Program-made: the position numbers and the translations under genes | Notes under the pieces: generated by a model | Database searches by the model: none | The model's input: only the letters and a program-made list of their open reading frames with translations | What the model was told of the DNA's origin: nothing | Assembly: GCA_017451225.1 (NCBI GenBank) | Contig: JAFSPZ010000028.1 | Span: forward strand, 1-64,000 | DNA: 64,000 nucleotides | DNA from: Muribaculaceae bacterium | GTDB lineage: Bacteria; Bacteroidota; Bacteroidia; Bacteroidales; Muribaculaceae | Reading direction: 5' to 3' | In this document: piece after piece, positions 1 through 9,100 of the stretch | Layout: each line of letters begins with the position of its first letter | How positions within the stretch are numbered: position 1 is the stretch's first letter

Positions 1-95
1 ACGTGAAAACGATTCATCAATTCCACCATGCATGCTCCTGCCTCATGCAAGCGGATGATTTCCTTCTTTTCTTCTAATGAATGGTGCTTATACAT
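1..95 (-). CDS. Transposase OrfA N-terminus (partial)
   Basis: An ATG at 95 on the minus strand opens a frame that runs off the left edge with 31 codons visible. The peptide begins MYKHHSLEEKK and contains a short helix-turn-helix-like stretch (EEKKEIIRLHEAG, then VELMNRF), as in the first ORF of IS3-family transposases, which binds the element's ends. It lies just inside the IS-end hairpin. With so little sequence the family call rests on the short HTH pattern and on context. Confidence 0.55.
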   Translation of the reverse strand, partial: MYKHHSLEEKKEIIRLHEAGACMVELMNRFH

Positions 96-97
96 AA

Positions 98-135
98 TGG
101 ACCCCAAAAGTTTTTTGTCCAACTTTTGGGGTCCA
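98..135. repeat. 15-bp perfect inverted repeat at the IS end
   Basis: Arms at 98-112 and 121-135 are exactly complementary around an 8-base loop (ttttgtcc). In a transcript read from outside toward the transposase gene the hairpin would form three bases before the ATG and could hide its ribosome-binding region. Blocking of impinging transcripts is known for some insertion sequences; applying it here is inference. Confidence 0.75.
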
Positions 136-239
136 CTTCATTCTGGCACACCCTTTTCTTACTGTCATGAGGGAATAATTATAAACTAAAACCCTAATAC
201 ATCAAATTTTAATTTAGATATTCGAATTTTTATACTATT

Positions 240-2147
240 ATGAGAAAGTTTCTAACTTTATCAGTATTATTTGTCGCATTGTTCTCTACACTTGCAACTA
301 ATCCTGCAATAGCTCAACCAGAGTCCTTCACTAAAGACTTTATAATGAAAAGCGAATATGTTCCTATTGATGGATGGGAAAATGAGTATCATATTTGTAA
401 TGTGACAGTAGAATATAATGCTTCGACGAAAAAATTAACGATTAAAGACTTCTTTAATAATCCTGGGATTCCAATGGTTGAGAATATGTTAGAGCATTTT
501 GATTTGGAATCTAATATCGGTTCATGGAGTGATGATGGTACAGTTGGGACATTTACAATTCCTACAAGGTTGGTTGCACAGGTGAGCTCTCAATATAATG
601 ATTTTAGTTATTATTCGTGGGTGTTCGTAGTTAATTGGTCTCAAGATAAAAATGTCCCTACAGAATGGGGATGGGATGGAGGAAGCAATAAGATAACTGT
701 CATAGTTGACTTGAACAATGATTGTATGACTATGAGTAAATGGTCTTTGAGGGGAGCTCATGACAGATACGGACAACCCCCATCCAAAAAGATTGTTCGT
801 TTCAATGGTTCAACATTTAATATTATCAAGACCGACCTAGTCGATATCGTCAACGATGGTACAGTAGGCGAGGAATATGAGGTTTATGACGACCTTGAGG
901 GTGTCGCCACTGTTGACGGCGTGCTGAGTGCTCCTATGGGGGTGAGCCGGAATCAAAACTCCTTTATGATTGAAAAGGGTTGTTATAAACTTGACTTGGA
1001 TCTTAGCACAAATGCACTCATAGTTTCGCAAAGCTCTCAGGATATTACAGGCTTTGTAAACAATGGTTCATATCCCACTTACTATGTCTTTGGCCAAGCA
1101 AATAATAACGATTGGAATCCTACTGTTGGTCAGCCGATGGAGACTACCGATGGTGTGCATTATAGCGCGGTTGTAAATTTTGACGGCCGTGACAACAACA
1201 AGAACTATTTCAGTCTCACTAGTGGTTTGGCAAATAATAACGACCAGGGTGGATGGGATTATGTCAATGGTTCTTGCCGACTTGGCCCCTCTTATAATAA
1301 CTATCCTGTAACCATGGGCAATGTGCTCTTTGCAAAAGATATGGGTAAATATAAGTACCCGTCTCAAATTAATGTTGGACAAATCGACTTTTTGGGTCAA
1401 GTTGAAACTGCATACATGGGTAAGACCAAACTTCAACCAGTAGACAATTTCGACCAGAGCAACTGGGTTATGCTTACTGGCGTTGCCAATGCCGATAACT
1501 ATGTGGGCAAGATTATCAAGGGCAAGAGCATAATCGGTAAACTTGTAGACAAAGTAAATCCCACTATTGCAGTGTCCTCGACTCCAGAGATTGGTGATGA
1601 TGGCGAATATGAACCCAATATTTATATAATGCCAAGTTTCAACGCGGATTATTATGCGCCCGATAGCCATTTCTTCTTTGTGTCTCCAAAAGTTCAGGAG
1701 TATGCCTACATCACTTGGGCATGCTATAATGCTGCTGATGGAAATTTCTATACAATGAGCGATGGTAATATCGATAATCTCACTGGCGGTATTAAGGTGA
1801 GTTGGGACTATTTGCCATCCGGCAATCCACAGGATGGATATGTTTATGAATTTGATGCTATTTTGAGAAAAGTCGCATCTGCGACAAGTAGTGCACCACT
1901 TTTAAAAGATGGTAATCAAAGTAGTCCCGTTACTGATGATCTATCGACCGACTACATTGTCTATCCTTTGCGTCTCTACGATGTTCCTACTGCCATCAAC
2001 ACTGTCGAGACCACAGGCAAGGTCGTTGACGTTAAGTACTACAATTTAATAGGTATTGAGAGCACTACACCTTTCAGCGGCGTGAACGTTGTTGTTACTA
2101 TTTACGACAATGGCACACGCTCAAATGCTAAGAAACTTTATAAGTAA
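240..2147 (+). CDS. Secreted protein of unknown function with a T9SS-like C-terminal tail
   Basis: This 635-residue protein starts with a clear signal peptide (hydrophobic residues 4-24, predicted cleavage after AIA near residue 25). No family is recognised with confidence. Around residues 280-390 there is an aromatic and Asn-rich segment (YYVFGQANNNDWNP) that recalls the small beta-sandwich domains of SusE/F-type starch-binding proteins, only as a resemblance. The end (YYNLIGIES, GVNVVVTIYDNG) matches the style of Bacteroidetes Por/type IX secretion tails, so export to the cell surface is likely. It is the first gene of a three-gene operon, with 18 bases to the next. Its promoter must lie in the 104 bases between the IS end and the ATG; no strong TAnnTTTG box is seen there. 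Confidence 0.75.
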   Translation: MRKFLTLSVLFVALFSTLATNPAIAQPESFTKDFIMKSEYVPIDGWENEYHICNVTVEYNASTKKLTIKDFFNNPGIPMVENMLEHFDLESNIGSWSDDGTVGTFTIPTRLVAQVSSQYNDFSYYSWVFVVNWSQDKNVPTEWGWDGGSNKITVIVDLNNDCMTMSKWSLRGAHDRYGQPPSKKIVRFNGSTFNIIKTDLVDIVNDGTVGEEYEVYDDLEGVATVDGVLSAPMGVSRNQNSFMIEKGCYKLDLDLSTNALIVSQSSQDITGFVNNGSYPTYYVFGQANNNDWNPTVGQPMETTDGVHYSAVVNFDGRDNNKNYFSLTSGLANNNDQGGWDYVNGSCRLGPSYNNYPVTMGNVLFAKDMGKYKYPSQINVGQIDFLGQVETAYMGKTKLQPVDNFDQSNWVMLTGVANADNYVGKIIKGKSIIGKLVDKVNPTIAVSSTPEIGDDGEYEPNIYIMPSFNADYYAPDSHFFFVSPKVQEYAYITWACYNAADGNFYTMSDGNIDNLTGGIKVSWDYLPSGNPQDGYVYEFDAILRKVASATSSAPLLKDGNQSSPVTDDLSTDYIVYPLRLYDVPTAINTVETTGKVVDVKYYNLIGIESTTPFSGVNVVVTIYDNGTRSNAKKLYK

Positions 2148-2165
2148 CATAAATTCTATAAGCCA

Positions 2166-3887
2166 ATGAAAAAATATTATTTAGTAACACTCTTGCTTGT
2201 TCTCGTGATGCCCAATGTGTCATGGGCGGCATCGGCCTTCACTGCCGAGAAGCTTGCAAGCATCAACATTGAGATGGACCGTGACATTCAGACTGGGGGG
2301 ACAATTGGGTCCAACCGCGTGTCGATGGCCTACACAGGAGGAACCAGTCGCGTGACGGTGTCTAACTATTTCGCTCAAGGTAGCGACCTCACTTTCAGCG
2401 TGAATTGGGGAGCTAATACCATCCAGTTCTTGCCTCAAAGTGTTTATACTTACCAATATGAGCAATACACATGCTATCTCTATGTTGTTGCTCAATCGGT
2501 AGTTGACAATAGCAATGTTAACACAGTGCTGAACACCACTCTTTCGGGCCGTGTCAACTCTAGTGGTTTCACAATTTCTACTACATGGAATTTGGCGCTT
2601 ATTTATTATGACCCCGATAATGATACCTACATCAACGCTGGTGCGATGTATGAGAACGGTATGTTCACTCAGTTCATTGCCAGCAATGCAACTATGACCT
2701 ACGATGAGGTCGACTTCGACAGTAGTGACCACGTTTACAACACAGGCGATGTGGCATCGTTCCCAGTATATCTCTACTACTATAATAATAAGGTGACAAT
2801 CTATAATTTCCTTGACTATGGTTTCGTGCCTGAGTTTACTCCTGGCGAGGAAAAAAACACATGGGTAAACCCCAATCAGGTACTTGCCGACTATAAGGAC
2901 AACCAGACCGGTATCACCTATCATTTTGGTCTCTACAACTGGGAGCAGAACGCCGATGGTTATGCCGATGTGCTTACTAATCAAGATGCTCAAGCTGTAG
3001 TGACCAGTGAGACAGTGTTTGATATGGGTAATATCACACTTGCCGACCCTGTTCGCGACGGTATGGGATTCATTGGTGGTAATGCTAAGATTGTCCTTGA
3101 AACTGGCACATTGCCATTTGAAGAACTTCCTATCCCAGGCGATGTGAATGCCGACAAGAAGGTTAATGTCACCGACGTTATGTGCGTTGCCAATTATATT
3201 GTGGGCATCACTCCCGAGGTGTTTGTTGAGGAGGCTGCCGATGTGAATGCAAGCGGCTCAATCAACATCACCGACCTAATTGCAATCGCCAATATCGCTG
3301 TTGGTAACAGTTCGGCGCCAGCTTTGATGGCTCCAAAGGCTGCTACCAACGATGTGCTGAGCATTGGCGATTACGACCCAGCAACTTGCACTATTGCGAT
3401 AAATCTCGAAAATGCTACGCCTTATGCTGGCTTCCAGATGGATGTGACCTTGCCACAAGGCCTCACACTTGAGGGAGCAGAACTCACAGGTCGTGCCGCT
3501 TCTCACACGTTGATGACTGGTGTTAACCCCGATGGTTCAATTCGTTTGCTCGGTTTCTCTATCGACAATGATGAGATTGCTACTGGTAGCGATGCGATTA
3601 TCACACTCAAGGTTAAGGCCAATGCTTCACTCGATGCTTACGAGAACATAATCATCAGCGACATCTTCTTCACTCAAAGCAATGAGGTGGAGAGCGTGTT
3701 GCCTAATGTCACTGCCGGTGCGCCTGTTGTCACAGCTATATCTCAAGTTGGCAACGACTCACAAAGTGTAGATGTCTATGACATGAAGGGCGTGCTTTTG
3801 CGTCAAGACGTAAATCCTGCCGAGGCAACTAAGGGTCTGCCTACTGGTGTTTATATTATCAACGGCAAGAAGGTGCTTGTAAAATAA
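2166..3887 (+). CDS. Secreted dockerin- and cohesin-like-domain protein with a T9SS-like tail
   Basis: The protein has 573 residues and a signal peptide ending near residue 22 (VSWAAS). Residues about 25-315 are an unrecognised beta-rich region. Residues about 322-382 form a type I dockerin-like pair of calcium loops (GDVNADKKVNVTD and DVNASGSINITD). Residues about 395-520 look like one cohesin-type sandwich (AGFQMDVTLPQGL). The last 35 residues (VYDMKGVLLRQ ... GVYIINGKKVLVK) are a typical type IX secretion sorting tail. Cohesin and dockerin in one chain, with the dockerin internal, is unusual. It sits between two other secreted-protein genes with gaps of 18 and 21 bases and probably shares their mRNA. 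Its binding target is unknown. Confidence 0.8.
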   Translation: MKKYYLVTLLLVLVMPNVSWAASAFTAEKLASINIEMDRDIQTGGTIGSNRVSMAYTGGTSRVTVSNYFAQGSDLTFSVNWGANTIQFLPQSVYTYQYEQYTCYLYVVAQSVVDNSNVNTVLNTTLSGRVNSSGFTISTTWNLALIYYDPDNDTYINAGAMYENGMFTQFIASNATMTYDEVDFDSSDHVYNTGDVASFPVYLYYYNNKVTIYNFLDYGFVPEFTPGEEKNTWVNPNQVLADYKDNQTGITYHFGLYNWEQNADGYADVLTNQDAQAVVTSETVFDMGNITLADPVRDGMGFIGGNAKIVLETGTLPFEELPIPGDVNADKKVNVTDVMCVANYIVGITPEVFVEEAADVNASGSINITDLIAIANIAVGNSSAPALMAPKAATNDVLSIGDYDPATCTIAINLENATPYAGFQMDVTLPQGLTLEGAELTGRAASHTLMTGVNPDGSIRLLGFSIDNDEIATGSDAIITLKVKANASLDAYENIIISDIFFTQSNEVESVLPNVTAGAPVVTAISQVGNDSQSVDVYDMKGVLLRQDVNPAEATKGLPTGVYIINGKKVLVK

Positions 3888-3908
3888 TTGTGAAAAGCTC
3901 TGTTAGAT

Positions 3909-6659
3909 ATGAAAAAGCTATTTCATATTTTAACCATAACGTTGGTGGTTGGAGCTATGCATGCTCATGCTGCTAATGAGTTGCGTATCGACGATTTTTC
4001 GATTCAAGCAGGTGACACAATTACCATGCCTGTCTTGCTAGACAATCTCGACAACGACTTTGCCGCCTTCCAGTTTGATCTTTATATGCCAACTGGACTT
4101 AGCGTTGCCGAGGGTGGGTTAAAACTGGGCGAACGCGCATCAAGTTCGCACCAACTTATGACAAATGTCAACGGTGACCACACTACGGTGATGGCTTTCA
4201 GCTTCCCAGCAACCAACTTCTCAGGGCAGAGTGGGGCAGTGCTGACCATCGATGTAGTAGCTGCGCCCGACTTTGATGGTCAAGTTGTTATCAATGTTAA
4301 GAACATCGCACTTACAACGAGCGATGCCCAAGAACACAGTTCCCCCGATTTTGCTGTGACTGTGACAGCACAAGGGCTTGTGGTTTTGGGTAATGAGTTC
4401 TATATGAATGATTTCGAGATTGCACCGGGAACAACTCTGCATGTGCCTATAGTTCTTGACAATCATGCAAGTGCAATTGCAGGATTCCAGTTCGATATGT
4501 ATCTGTCCGAGGGCATTTCAACTAGCGCTGGCTCTTTCACTCTAAGTGACCGTAAGGGTGAGACTCATCAATTAGTTGCCAATAAGAATGGAGACCACTG
4601 GAGTGTGGTGGTATTTGGATATCCCACAACTGACTTTAGCGGTGATAGCGGTGATATCATGTACATTGACTTCACTGCTAGCAAATCCTTTACGGGTAGT
4701 GCAGAGATTTCGTTCCGCAACGTGATGCTTGCTACCAGCGAAGCTCACGAGAGCCCTGTTGAGGATTTTGACGTTAGAGTTACAGCCAATGGCGTTTATG
4801 TGCCTACCGATCGTTTGACAATCGAGGATTTTGCTATACAGCCAGGCAAGAAGAAAATTATTCCTGTGCTTCTTGAGAATGAAGTGACACAGTTCTGCTC
4901 TTTTAGCTTTGAAATGACTGTTCCGCAAGGACTCACAATCGATGAGGATGCTTTCTCTCTTACCGATAGGGCTCCTAATCACAATCTTGTTGTTACACCT
5001 CTCAGTGATGATGTCTATAAGGTTGAAGTTGATGGAAATAATGGCAGTATATTCAACGGTACCGAAGGGCCTATACTAAATATTGAAGTAGTAGCCGACC
5101 GCTCCTTTGAGGGGCAGGCTGTTATCTCTGTTTGCAATGTGCATCTCATTGAGCCAAACAGCGATGTTACAACTCTCAACGACTTTGATGTTATGGTAAC
5201 AGCCGATGGTGTGTATGTCCCAGAGAATCTGTTCTACATCAATGATTTTGAGATTACACCAGGACAGACACTGCAAGTGCCTGTGATTATGGACAATGAT
5301 GCATCCCCTGTCGCTGCATTCCAGCTCAAGTTGGAGATGCACAGTGGACTCACCGCATCACCTCAAGGTGTGACGCTGAGCGACCGCAAGAGCGAGACTC
5401 ATCAAGTAGTGGCAAACATGAACGATAACATTCTTTCAATCGCTGCTTTCAGCTTTCCTCCCATTAATTTCTCAGGCAACTCTGGCGAGGTGATGTATAT
5501 CAATGTCTCTGCCAGCCGCGATTTCTCTGGAACAGCAGTCATACAAGTCTCCGATGTGGTTCTTTCCAGCGCCGATGAAGTTGAGACTATTATTGACGAC
5601 TTCGACGTGAATGTTTATGCTAATGGTGTTTATGTGCCAAGCGATAACCTTTCTATTTGTGACTTTGTAATTGCTCCTGGGCGTTCTGCTCAAGTACCTG
5701 TAGTGCTTACTAACGAAACAGTAGAGGTCAACGCCGTGGAGTTTGATCTTGAAGTACCTCAGGTACTCACTGTGGCTAATTATGCTAGACTTGGTGAGCG
5801 TGCTAATGGTCACATTGTTACTATTGCCCAGCAGGGCGCCTTGTTGCATGTCGTTGAATCTAGCACCCCTGCAGCTGCCTTCATAGGTGAAGACGGAAAC
5901 ATCATGTATCTTAAAGTCAGTGCCGCAAGGGAGTTTGCTGGTTCGGCAGTCATTAATGTTAAGAATGTTGTGCTCAAGACCGATGGAGGCGACATCAATA
6001 TTGACGACTTTGCAGTGGTGGTTGCTGCCAGTGGCCCATATGTGCCAGTCGACACTCTTTATATTGACGATTTCAGTATTGAGGCAGGTGAGGTTTTGAG
6101 CGTACCGGTGATTATGGATAATGAAATCACCAATATTGCAGCGGTGCAGCTGGATATTGCTATGCCTTCAGAACTTTCTATTCCCCAAGCCGATAATGGT
6201 GACTACAGTATATCACTTACCGAACGCATGAGTGACAATCATTACATTATCGCCAATCCCAAGGCCAATGGCGACATCCGTGTGGTTGCAGTTAGTTTCC
6301 CACCTGCCAATTTTGCTGGTAATAGTGGTGCTATTATGAATATCGATATAAAGGCTGTTGAGAACTTTACAGGAACAACCGGGTTCAATGTGAAGAACGT
6401 AGTGATGACTACTGCCGACGCTCAAATTGAATTATCTGTTCCCGACTTTGTCGTTATGGTGACTGCTGTCAAGGGCAGTGCACATGTCTTTGGTGATGTG
6501 AACTGTGACGGAGTTGTCACAAGTGCCGACATAACAGCTCTCTACAGCTACCTGCTTAATGGCGATGAGACCTTTATCGCTACTAGTGATGTTGATGGAG
6601 ATGGTTCAGTAACTAGCTCTGATGTTACCATGATATATTCAATACTTATGGATAAATAG
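3909..6659 (+). CDS. Secreted six-repeat cohesin-like protein with C-terminal dockerin
   Basis: The protein has 916 residues and a signal peptide ending near residue 21 (HAHAAN). Six repeats of about 139 residues start near residues 23, 161, 300, 439, 578 and 714. Each opens with a xxxIxDFxIxxGxxxxxPVxLDN pattern and carries AFQFDxxxPxGL and FSGxSGxxxxI blocks, as in cohesin-like beta sandwiches. Residues about 861-916 are a dockerin with two calcium loops (GDVNCDGVVTSAD and DVDGDGSVTSSD). There is no type IX sorting tail after it. The layout resembles a scaffoldin, but similar repeats may be plain adhesin or binding modules. It ends the operon and is followed by a terminator at 6692. Confidence 0.8.
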   Translation: MKKLFHILTITLVVGAMHAHAANELRIDDFSIQAGDTITMPVLLDNLDNDFAAFQFDLYMPTGLSVAEGGLKLGERASSSHQLMTNVNGDHTTVMAFSFPATNFSGQSGAVLTIDVVAAPDFDGQVVINVKNIALTTSDAQEHSSPDFAVTVTAQGLVVLGNEFYMNDFEIAPGTTLHVPIVLDNHASAIAGFQFDMYLSEGISTSAGSFTLSDRKGETHQLVANKNGDHWSVVVFGYPTTDFSGDSGDIMYIDFTASKSFTGSAEISFRNVMLATSEAHESPVEDFDVRVTANGVYVPTDRLTIEDFAIQPGKKKIIPVLLENEVTQFCSFSFEMTVPQGLTIDEDAFSLTDRAPNHNLVVTPLSDDVYKVEVDGNNGSIFNGTEGPILNIEVVADRSFEGQAVISVCNVHLIEPNSDVTTLNDFDVMVTADGVYVPENLFYINDFEITPGQTLQVPVIMDNDASPVAAFQLKLEMHSGLTASPQGVTLSDRKSETHQVVANMNDNILSIAAFSFPPINFSGNSGEVMYINVSASRDFSGTAVIQVSDVVLSSADEVETIIDDFDVNVYANGVYVPSDNLSICDFVIAPGRSAQVPVVLTNETVEVNAVEFDLEVPQVLTVANYARLGERANGHIVTIAQQGALLHVVESSTPAAAFIGEDGNIMYLKVSAAREFAGSAVINVKNVVLKTDGGDINIDDFAVVVAASGPYVPVDTLYIDDFSIEAGEVLSVPVIMDNEITNIAAVQLDIAMPSELSIPQADNGDYSISLTERMSDNHYIIANPKANGDIRVVAVSFPPANFAGNSGAIMNIDIKAVENFTGTTGFNVKNVVMTTADAQIELSVPDFVVMVTAVKGSAHVFGDVNCDGVVTSADITALYSYLLNGDETFIATSDVDGDGSVTSSDVTMIYSILMDK

Positions 6660-6691
6660 CAGAAATCATTTAAGTAATAGTAATTGAAGAA

Positions 6692-6723
6692 AAGAACCAG
6701 CGTTATTGTCAGCGCTGGTTCTT
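6692..6723 (+). terminator. Intrinsic terminator-like hairpin after the cohesin/dockerin operon
   Basis: A perfect 11-bp stem (6692-6702 against 6713-6723, sequence AAGAACCAGCG) with a 10-base loop is followed by an AT-rich stretch. It lies 32 bases past the stop codon and 34 bases from the end of the converging gene, so it may serve both strands. The same stem is found at 25730-25762. Confidence 0.75.
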
Positions 6724-6757
6724 AATTTTAATATTACCTTTAATTCCTTTATTTCCT

Positions 6758-7585
6758 TTAAACAAGCTTGACCTCATCTCCAAGCGTCACTTTATGCTGC
6801 TTGTAGAGCAGTCCAAGTGCCTTTTTGAAGTCTTTCTTGCTGCAGTTGAAAACTCGCATGATCTCATCGGGCGATGATTTGTCATTTAAACTCATTGAGC
6901 CACCATTTTCTTGCAAATATTGAAGAATAACGTCAGAGACGTCATCCACTCGTATTTTTTCTATTTTTGATAGTGTTATGTCGATTTTTCCATCGTCACG
7001 CACCTGCTTTATAAAGCCAATATGATGCTCACCAATGTTGACAGTTTGGTAAAGTTCATTATTGTATATCATGCCCCAGTATAGGCCATCTACAATCACG
7101 CGATAGCCAATCTCTTGCTGTTGGGTAATTAGCACGTCAACTTTTTGGCGATGATAATAGTCGGGAAGGCTTTTGTTCAAGAATTTGTCGAGCTTGGCAC
7201 TGGCAACTATGCGGTGACTGCTGGGATCCTCATAAATGTACACTATGTAGCTGCGACCAGCCTGCATTCTCACTCGCTGTTCTCCAAATGGAACAAGCAA
7301 GTCCTTAGCCACCAGACCCCAGTCAAGGAATGCTCCAATAGCATTGACAGCTTTCACACGCATCAGGCAAAATTGGCCGACGGTGGCAAATGGACGTTCA
7401 GTGGTTGCTACAGGGCGGTTTTCAGAGTCATTATAAACAAAAACTTCTATCATGTCATCAAGTTCTTCTTCACCCGATAAATACCGCTTGGGAAGTAGCA
7501 CTTCGTTGTCGTTTTCATCAATGAGGTAAGCACCAAAGTCGACAAAACGATTTATCATTAACTTGTTGTATTGTCCTATTTTCAT
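6758..7585 (-). CDS. S1-domain RNA-binding protein of the CvfB/YitL family
   Basis: The protein has 275 residues, close to the family's usual 280. It opens with an S1-like module (GQYNKLMINRFVDFGAYLID, then EVLLPKRYL), continues with a second S1-like segment at about 65-140 (VGQFCLMRVKAV, GAFLDWGL), a third at about 150-205, and ends in a small winged-helix region (DKSSPDEIMRVFNCSKKDFKKALG). CvfB proteins bind RNA; in Staphylococcus the homologue affects virulence-gene expression. The exact role in Bacteroidales is not known. It is a single gene converging on the cohesin operon. Confidence 0.85.
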   Translation of the reverse strand: MKIGQYNKLMINRFVDFGAYLIDENDNEVLLPKRYLSGEEELDDMIEVFVYNDSENRPVATTERPFATVGQFCLMRVKAVNAIGAFLDWGLVAKDLLVPFGEQRVRMQAGRSYIVYIYEDPSSHRIVASAKLDKFLNKSLPDYYHRQKVDVLITQQQEIGYRVIVDGLYWGMIYNNELYQTVNIGEHHIGFIKQVRDDGKIDITLSKIEKIRVDDVSDVILQYLQENGGSMSLNDKSSPDEIMRVFNCSKKDFKKALGLLYKQHKVTLGDEVKLV

Positions 7586-7787
7586 TCTTTTGGTCTTTTT
7601 TCAATTGCAAAGTAACAAAATATTCGACGTGCAATGTCCTTGCATTAACAATGAAAAATGTTAAATATGCTTAAATTGTTCGCGCGCATGTGCAGTATTT
7701 ACACCATATTGTTGTTTAGTGGGTGAAAAATGAGGAAAAATAGCGATTTTATCATTGCTCATGTGCTTCTTTTTCAAATACTTTATG

Positions 7788-7795
7788 TAATTTTG
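7788..7795 (+). promoter_or_regulatory. Probable promoter -7 element of the Trp/Gly-rich protein gene
   Basis: TAATTTTG matches the Bacteroidetes -7 consensus TAnnTTTG. The upstream -33 region is only a T-rich stretch (about 7767-7775). Transcription would start near 7802, leaving a leader of about 75 bases before the ATG at 7878. Confidence 0.5.
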
Positions 7796-7877
7796 CAAGT
7801 AGCTTTATTTTAAACTTTTATTATCACATATAGTCTAATTTTTATTACAAGATAAATATTAACAAAAACATAACATT

Positions 7878-9047
7878 ATGAACTACAAATTTTTGTCATT
7901 AATTGGTGCCTTGTTGCTCGGCTGTGGCTGTGCAATGGCGCAAGACTATGAAGACGACATCTATTATGATGGCAAATCTGAACCAGCTAAGCCTAAAGTT
8001 GTCGAAAAAAGACAACAGACGGTAATTGTTTATGATAATGGTTCGGTGGCTTCTACTCCTGTTTATGGTGTGGTGAATGGGCGTGATGTAGATGAATATA
8101 ATCGTCGTGTCGATGGGAATTACATTGAAAAAGACACTGTGATTCTCGACGATGACGTGTTTGCTAACACAAGACGCATTGAGAGATTCTACAATCCCGA
8201 TATTGTAATTCGTTCTAATGATCCTGACTTGATTGAGTATTATTTCGAAAGTACTCCACAGGTCAACCTCATTGTGGGTACCGACTGGAGTTGGGGACCT
8301 TCTTGGGGATGGGGCTGGCGTTCAGCCTACTACGATCCTTGGTACAGCTGGGGTTGGGGATGGTACAACCCATGGTATTACACCAGCTGGTATGACTGGG
8401 GATGGTATGGCGGTTATCGCTATCATCCATGGTCCTATTGGGGACGTCCTTGGGGTAGCTACTGGGGCGGTTACTGGAGCGGCTATTGGAGTGGCAGCTA
8501 CTGGGGAAGACCACATCATTGGGATAATGGCTGGTATGGCCATCACTACAATAGTGGTTACAACGGACGTCGTCCAGGCATGAACTATCATGGCAATCGT
8601 GGTAATACAGGCAATGTGCCTAATCACGGAACTGCTGCAGTCCCAGGCAGAAATAACGGACGTACTGGAGGATATGCCAACCATGGTAATATAGGCTCTG
8701 CTACTACTGGTGGAAATGGTTATAACGGATATAATGGACGCTCTACCATGCGCCCTGGTGGACGCTCGGCTAACACAGGACGTAGCTCTTCGGGCGTTTA
8801 CAACGGCTCGGGCTCTCGCACCTATACTCCATCAAGCGCAGGTCGCAGCTACACTCCATCAAGCAGCGGACGTAGTTATACTCCATCAAGCAGCGGCCGC
8901 AGCAGCAGCGGTTATTCAGGTGGAGGCCGCAGCAGTGGCGGTTATTCAGGTGGAGGCCGCAGCAGCGGTGGCTTCTCAGGTGGTAGCCATGGTGGCGGCG
9001 GGAGTCACGGTGGTGGCGGCGGCGGAAGTCGCGGTGGCCGCAGATAA
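7878..9047 (+). CDS. Secreted Trp/Tyr/Gly-rich low-complexity protein
   Basis: The 389-residue protein has a signal peptide ending near residue 22 (CAMAQD). Residues about 25-135 are ordinary mixed sequence. Residues about 137-220 are extremely rich in Trp, Tyr and Gly (GWGWRSAYYDPW). Residues about 225-389 are Gly/Ser/Arg/Asn-rich with short tandem repeats (SYTPSSSGR and SSGGYSGGGR) and a closing His/Gly/Arg run. No enzyme motif is present. Such sequence is typical of cell-surface or matrix proteins and is prone to condensation or aggregation; function here is unknown. It is followed after 53 bases by the FadL-like gene and probably shares its mRNA. Confidence 0.8.
   Translation: MNYKFLSLIGALLLGCGCAMAQDYEDDIYYDGKSEPAKPKVVEKRQQTVIVYDNGSVASTPVYGVVNGRDVDEYNRRVDGNYIEKDTVILDDDVFANTRRIERFYNPDIVIRSNDPDLIEYYFESTPQVNLIVGTDWSWGPSWGWGWRSAYYDPWYSWGWGWYNPWYYTSWYDWGWYGGYRYHPWSYWGRPWGSYWGGYWSGYWSGSYWGRPHHWDNGWYGHHYNSGYNGRRPGMNYHGNRGNTGNVPNHGTAAVPGRNNGRTGGYANHGNIGSATTGGNGYNGYNGRSTMRPGGRSANTGRSSSGVYNGSGSRTYTPSSAGRSYTPSSSGRSYTPSSSGRSSSGYSGGGRSSGGYSGGGRSSGGFSGGSHGGGGSHGGGGGGSRGGRR
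8815..9040 (+). repeat. In-frame tandem repeats coding Tyr/Ser/Gly/Arg motifs
   Basis: Three copies of a unit coding YTPSS(S/A)GR (about 8822-8900) are followed by copies of a unit coding SSGGYSGGGR (about 8900-8980) and a Gly/His tail. The nucleotide copies are nearly identical, so the copy number could vary between strains by slippage. Confidence 0.7.
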
Positions 9048-9100
9048 TCAACAGAGTGTGAGAACTATTATATAAAAAAACAAGTATAATTAATATTACA

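Larger units (their letters stand above)
1..135 (-). mobile_element. End of an IS3-like insertion sequence, cut by the window edge
   Basis: The minus strand reads inward from position 135 as an IS end followed by the start of a transposase gene at 95. A perfect 15-bp inverted repeat (98-112 against 121-135, 8-base loop) starting TGGACCCCAAAAG sits at the tip. This resembles the terminal repeats of IS3/IS150-group elements, though the match is from memory. The rest of the element lies outside the window, so whether it is complete cannot be judged. The outer boundary at 135 is inferred from where the repeat ends. Confidence 0.6.

Noticed and set aside
1068..1670. 200-codon minus-strand frame within the first secreted-protein gene
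   Set aside because: Antisense to a protein with a signal peptide and sorting tail; no start context or motif of its own.
8815..9040. CRISPR array or minisatellite suggested by repeats
   Set aside because: The repeats are in frame within a coding gene, are short, and have no unique spacers.
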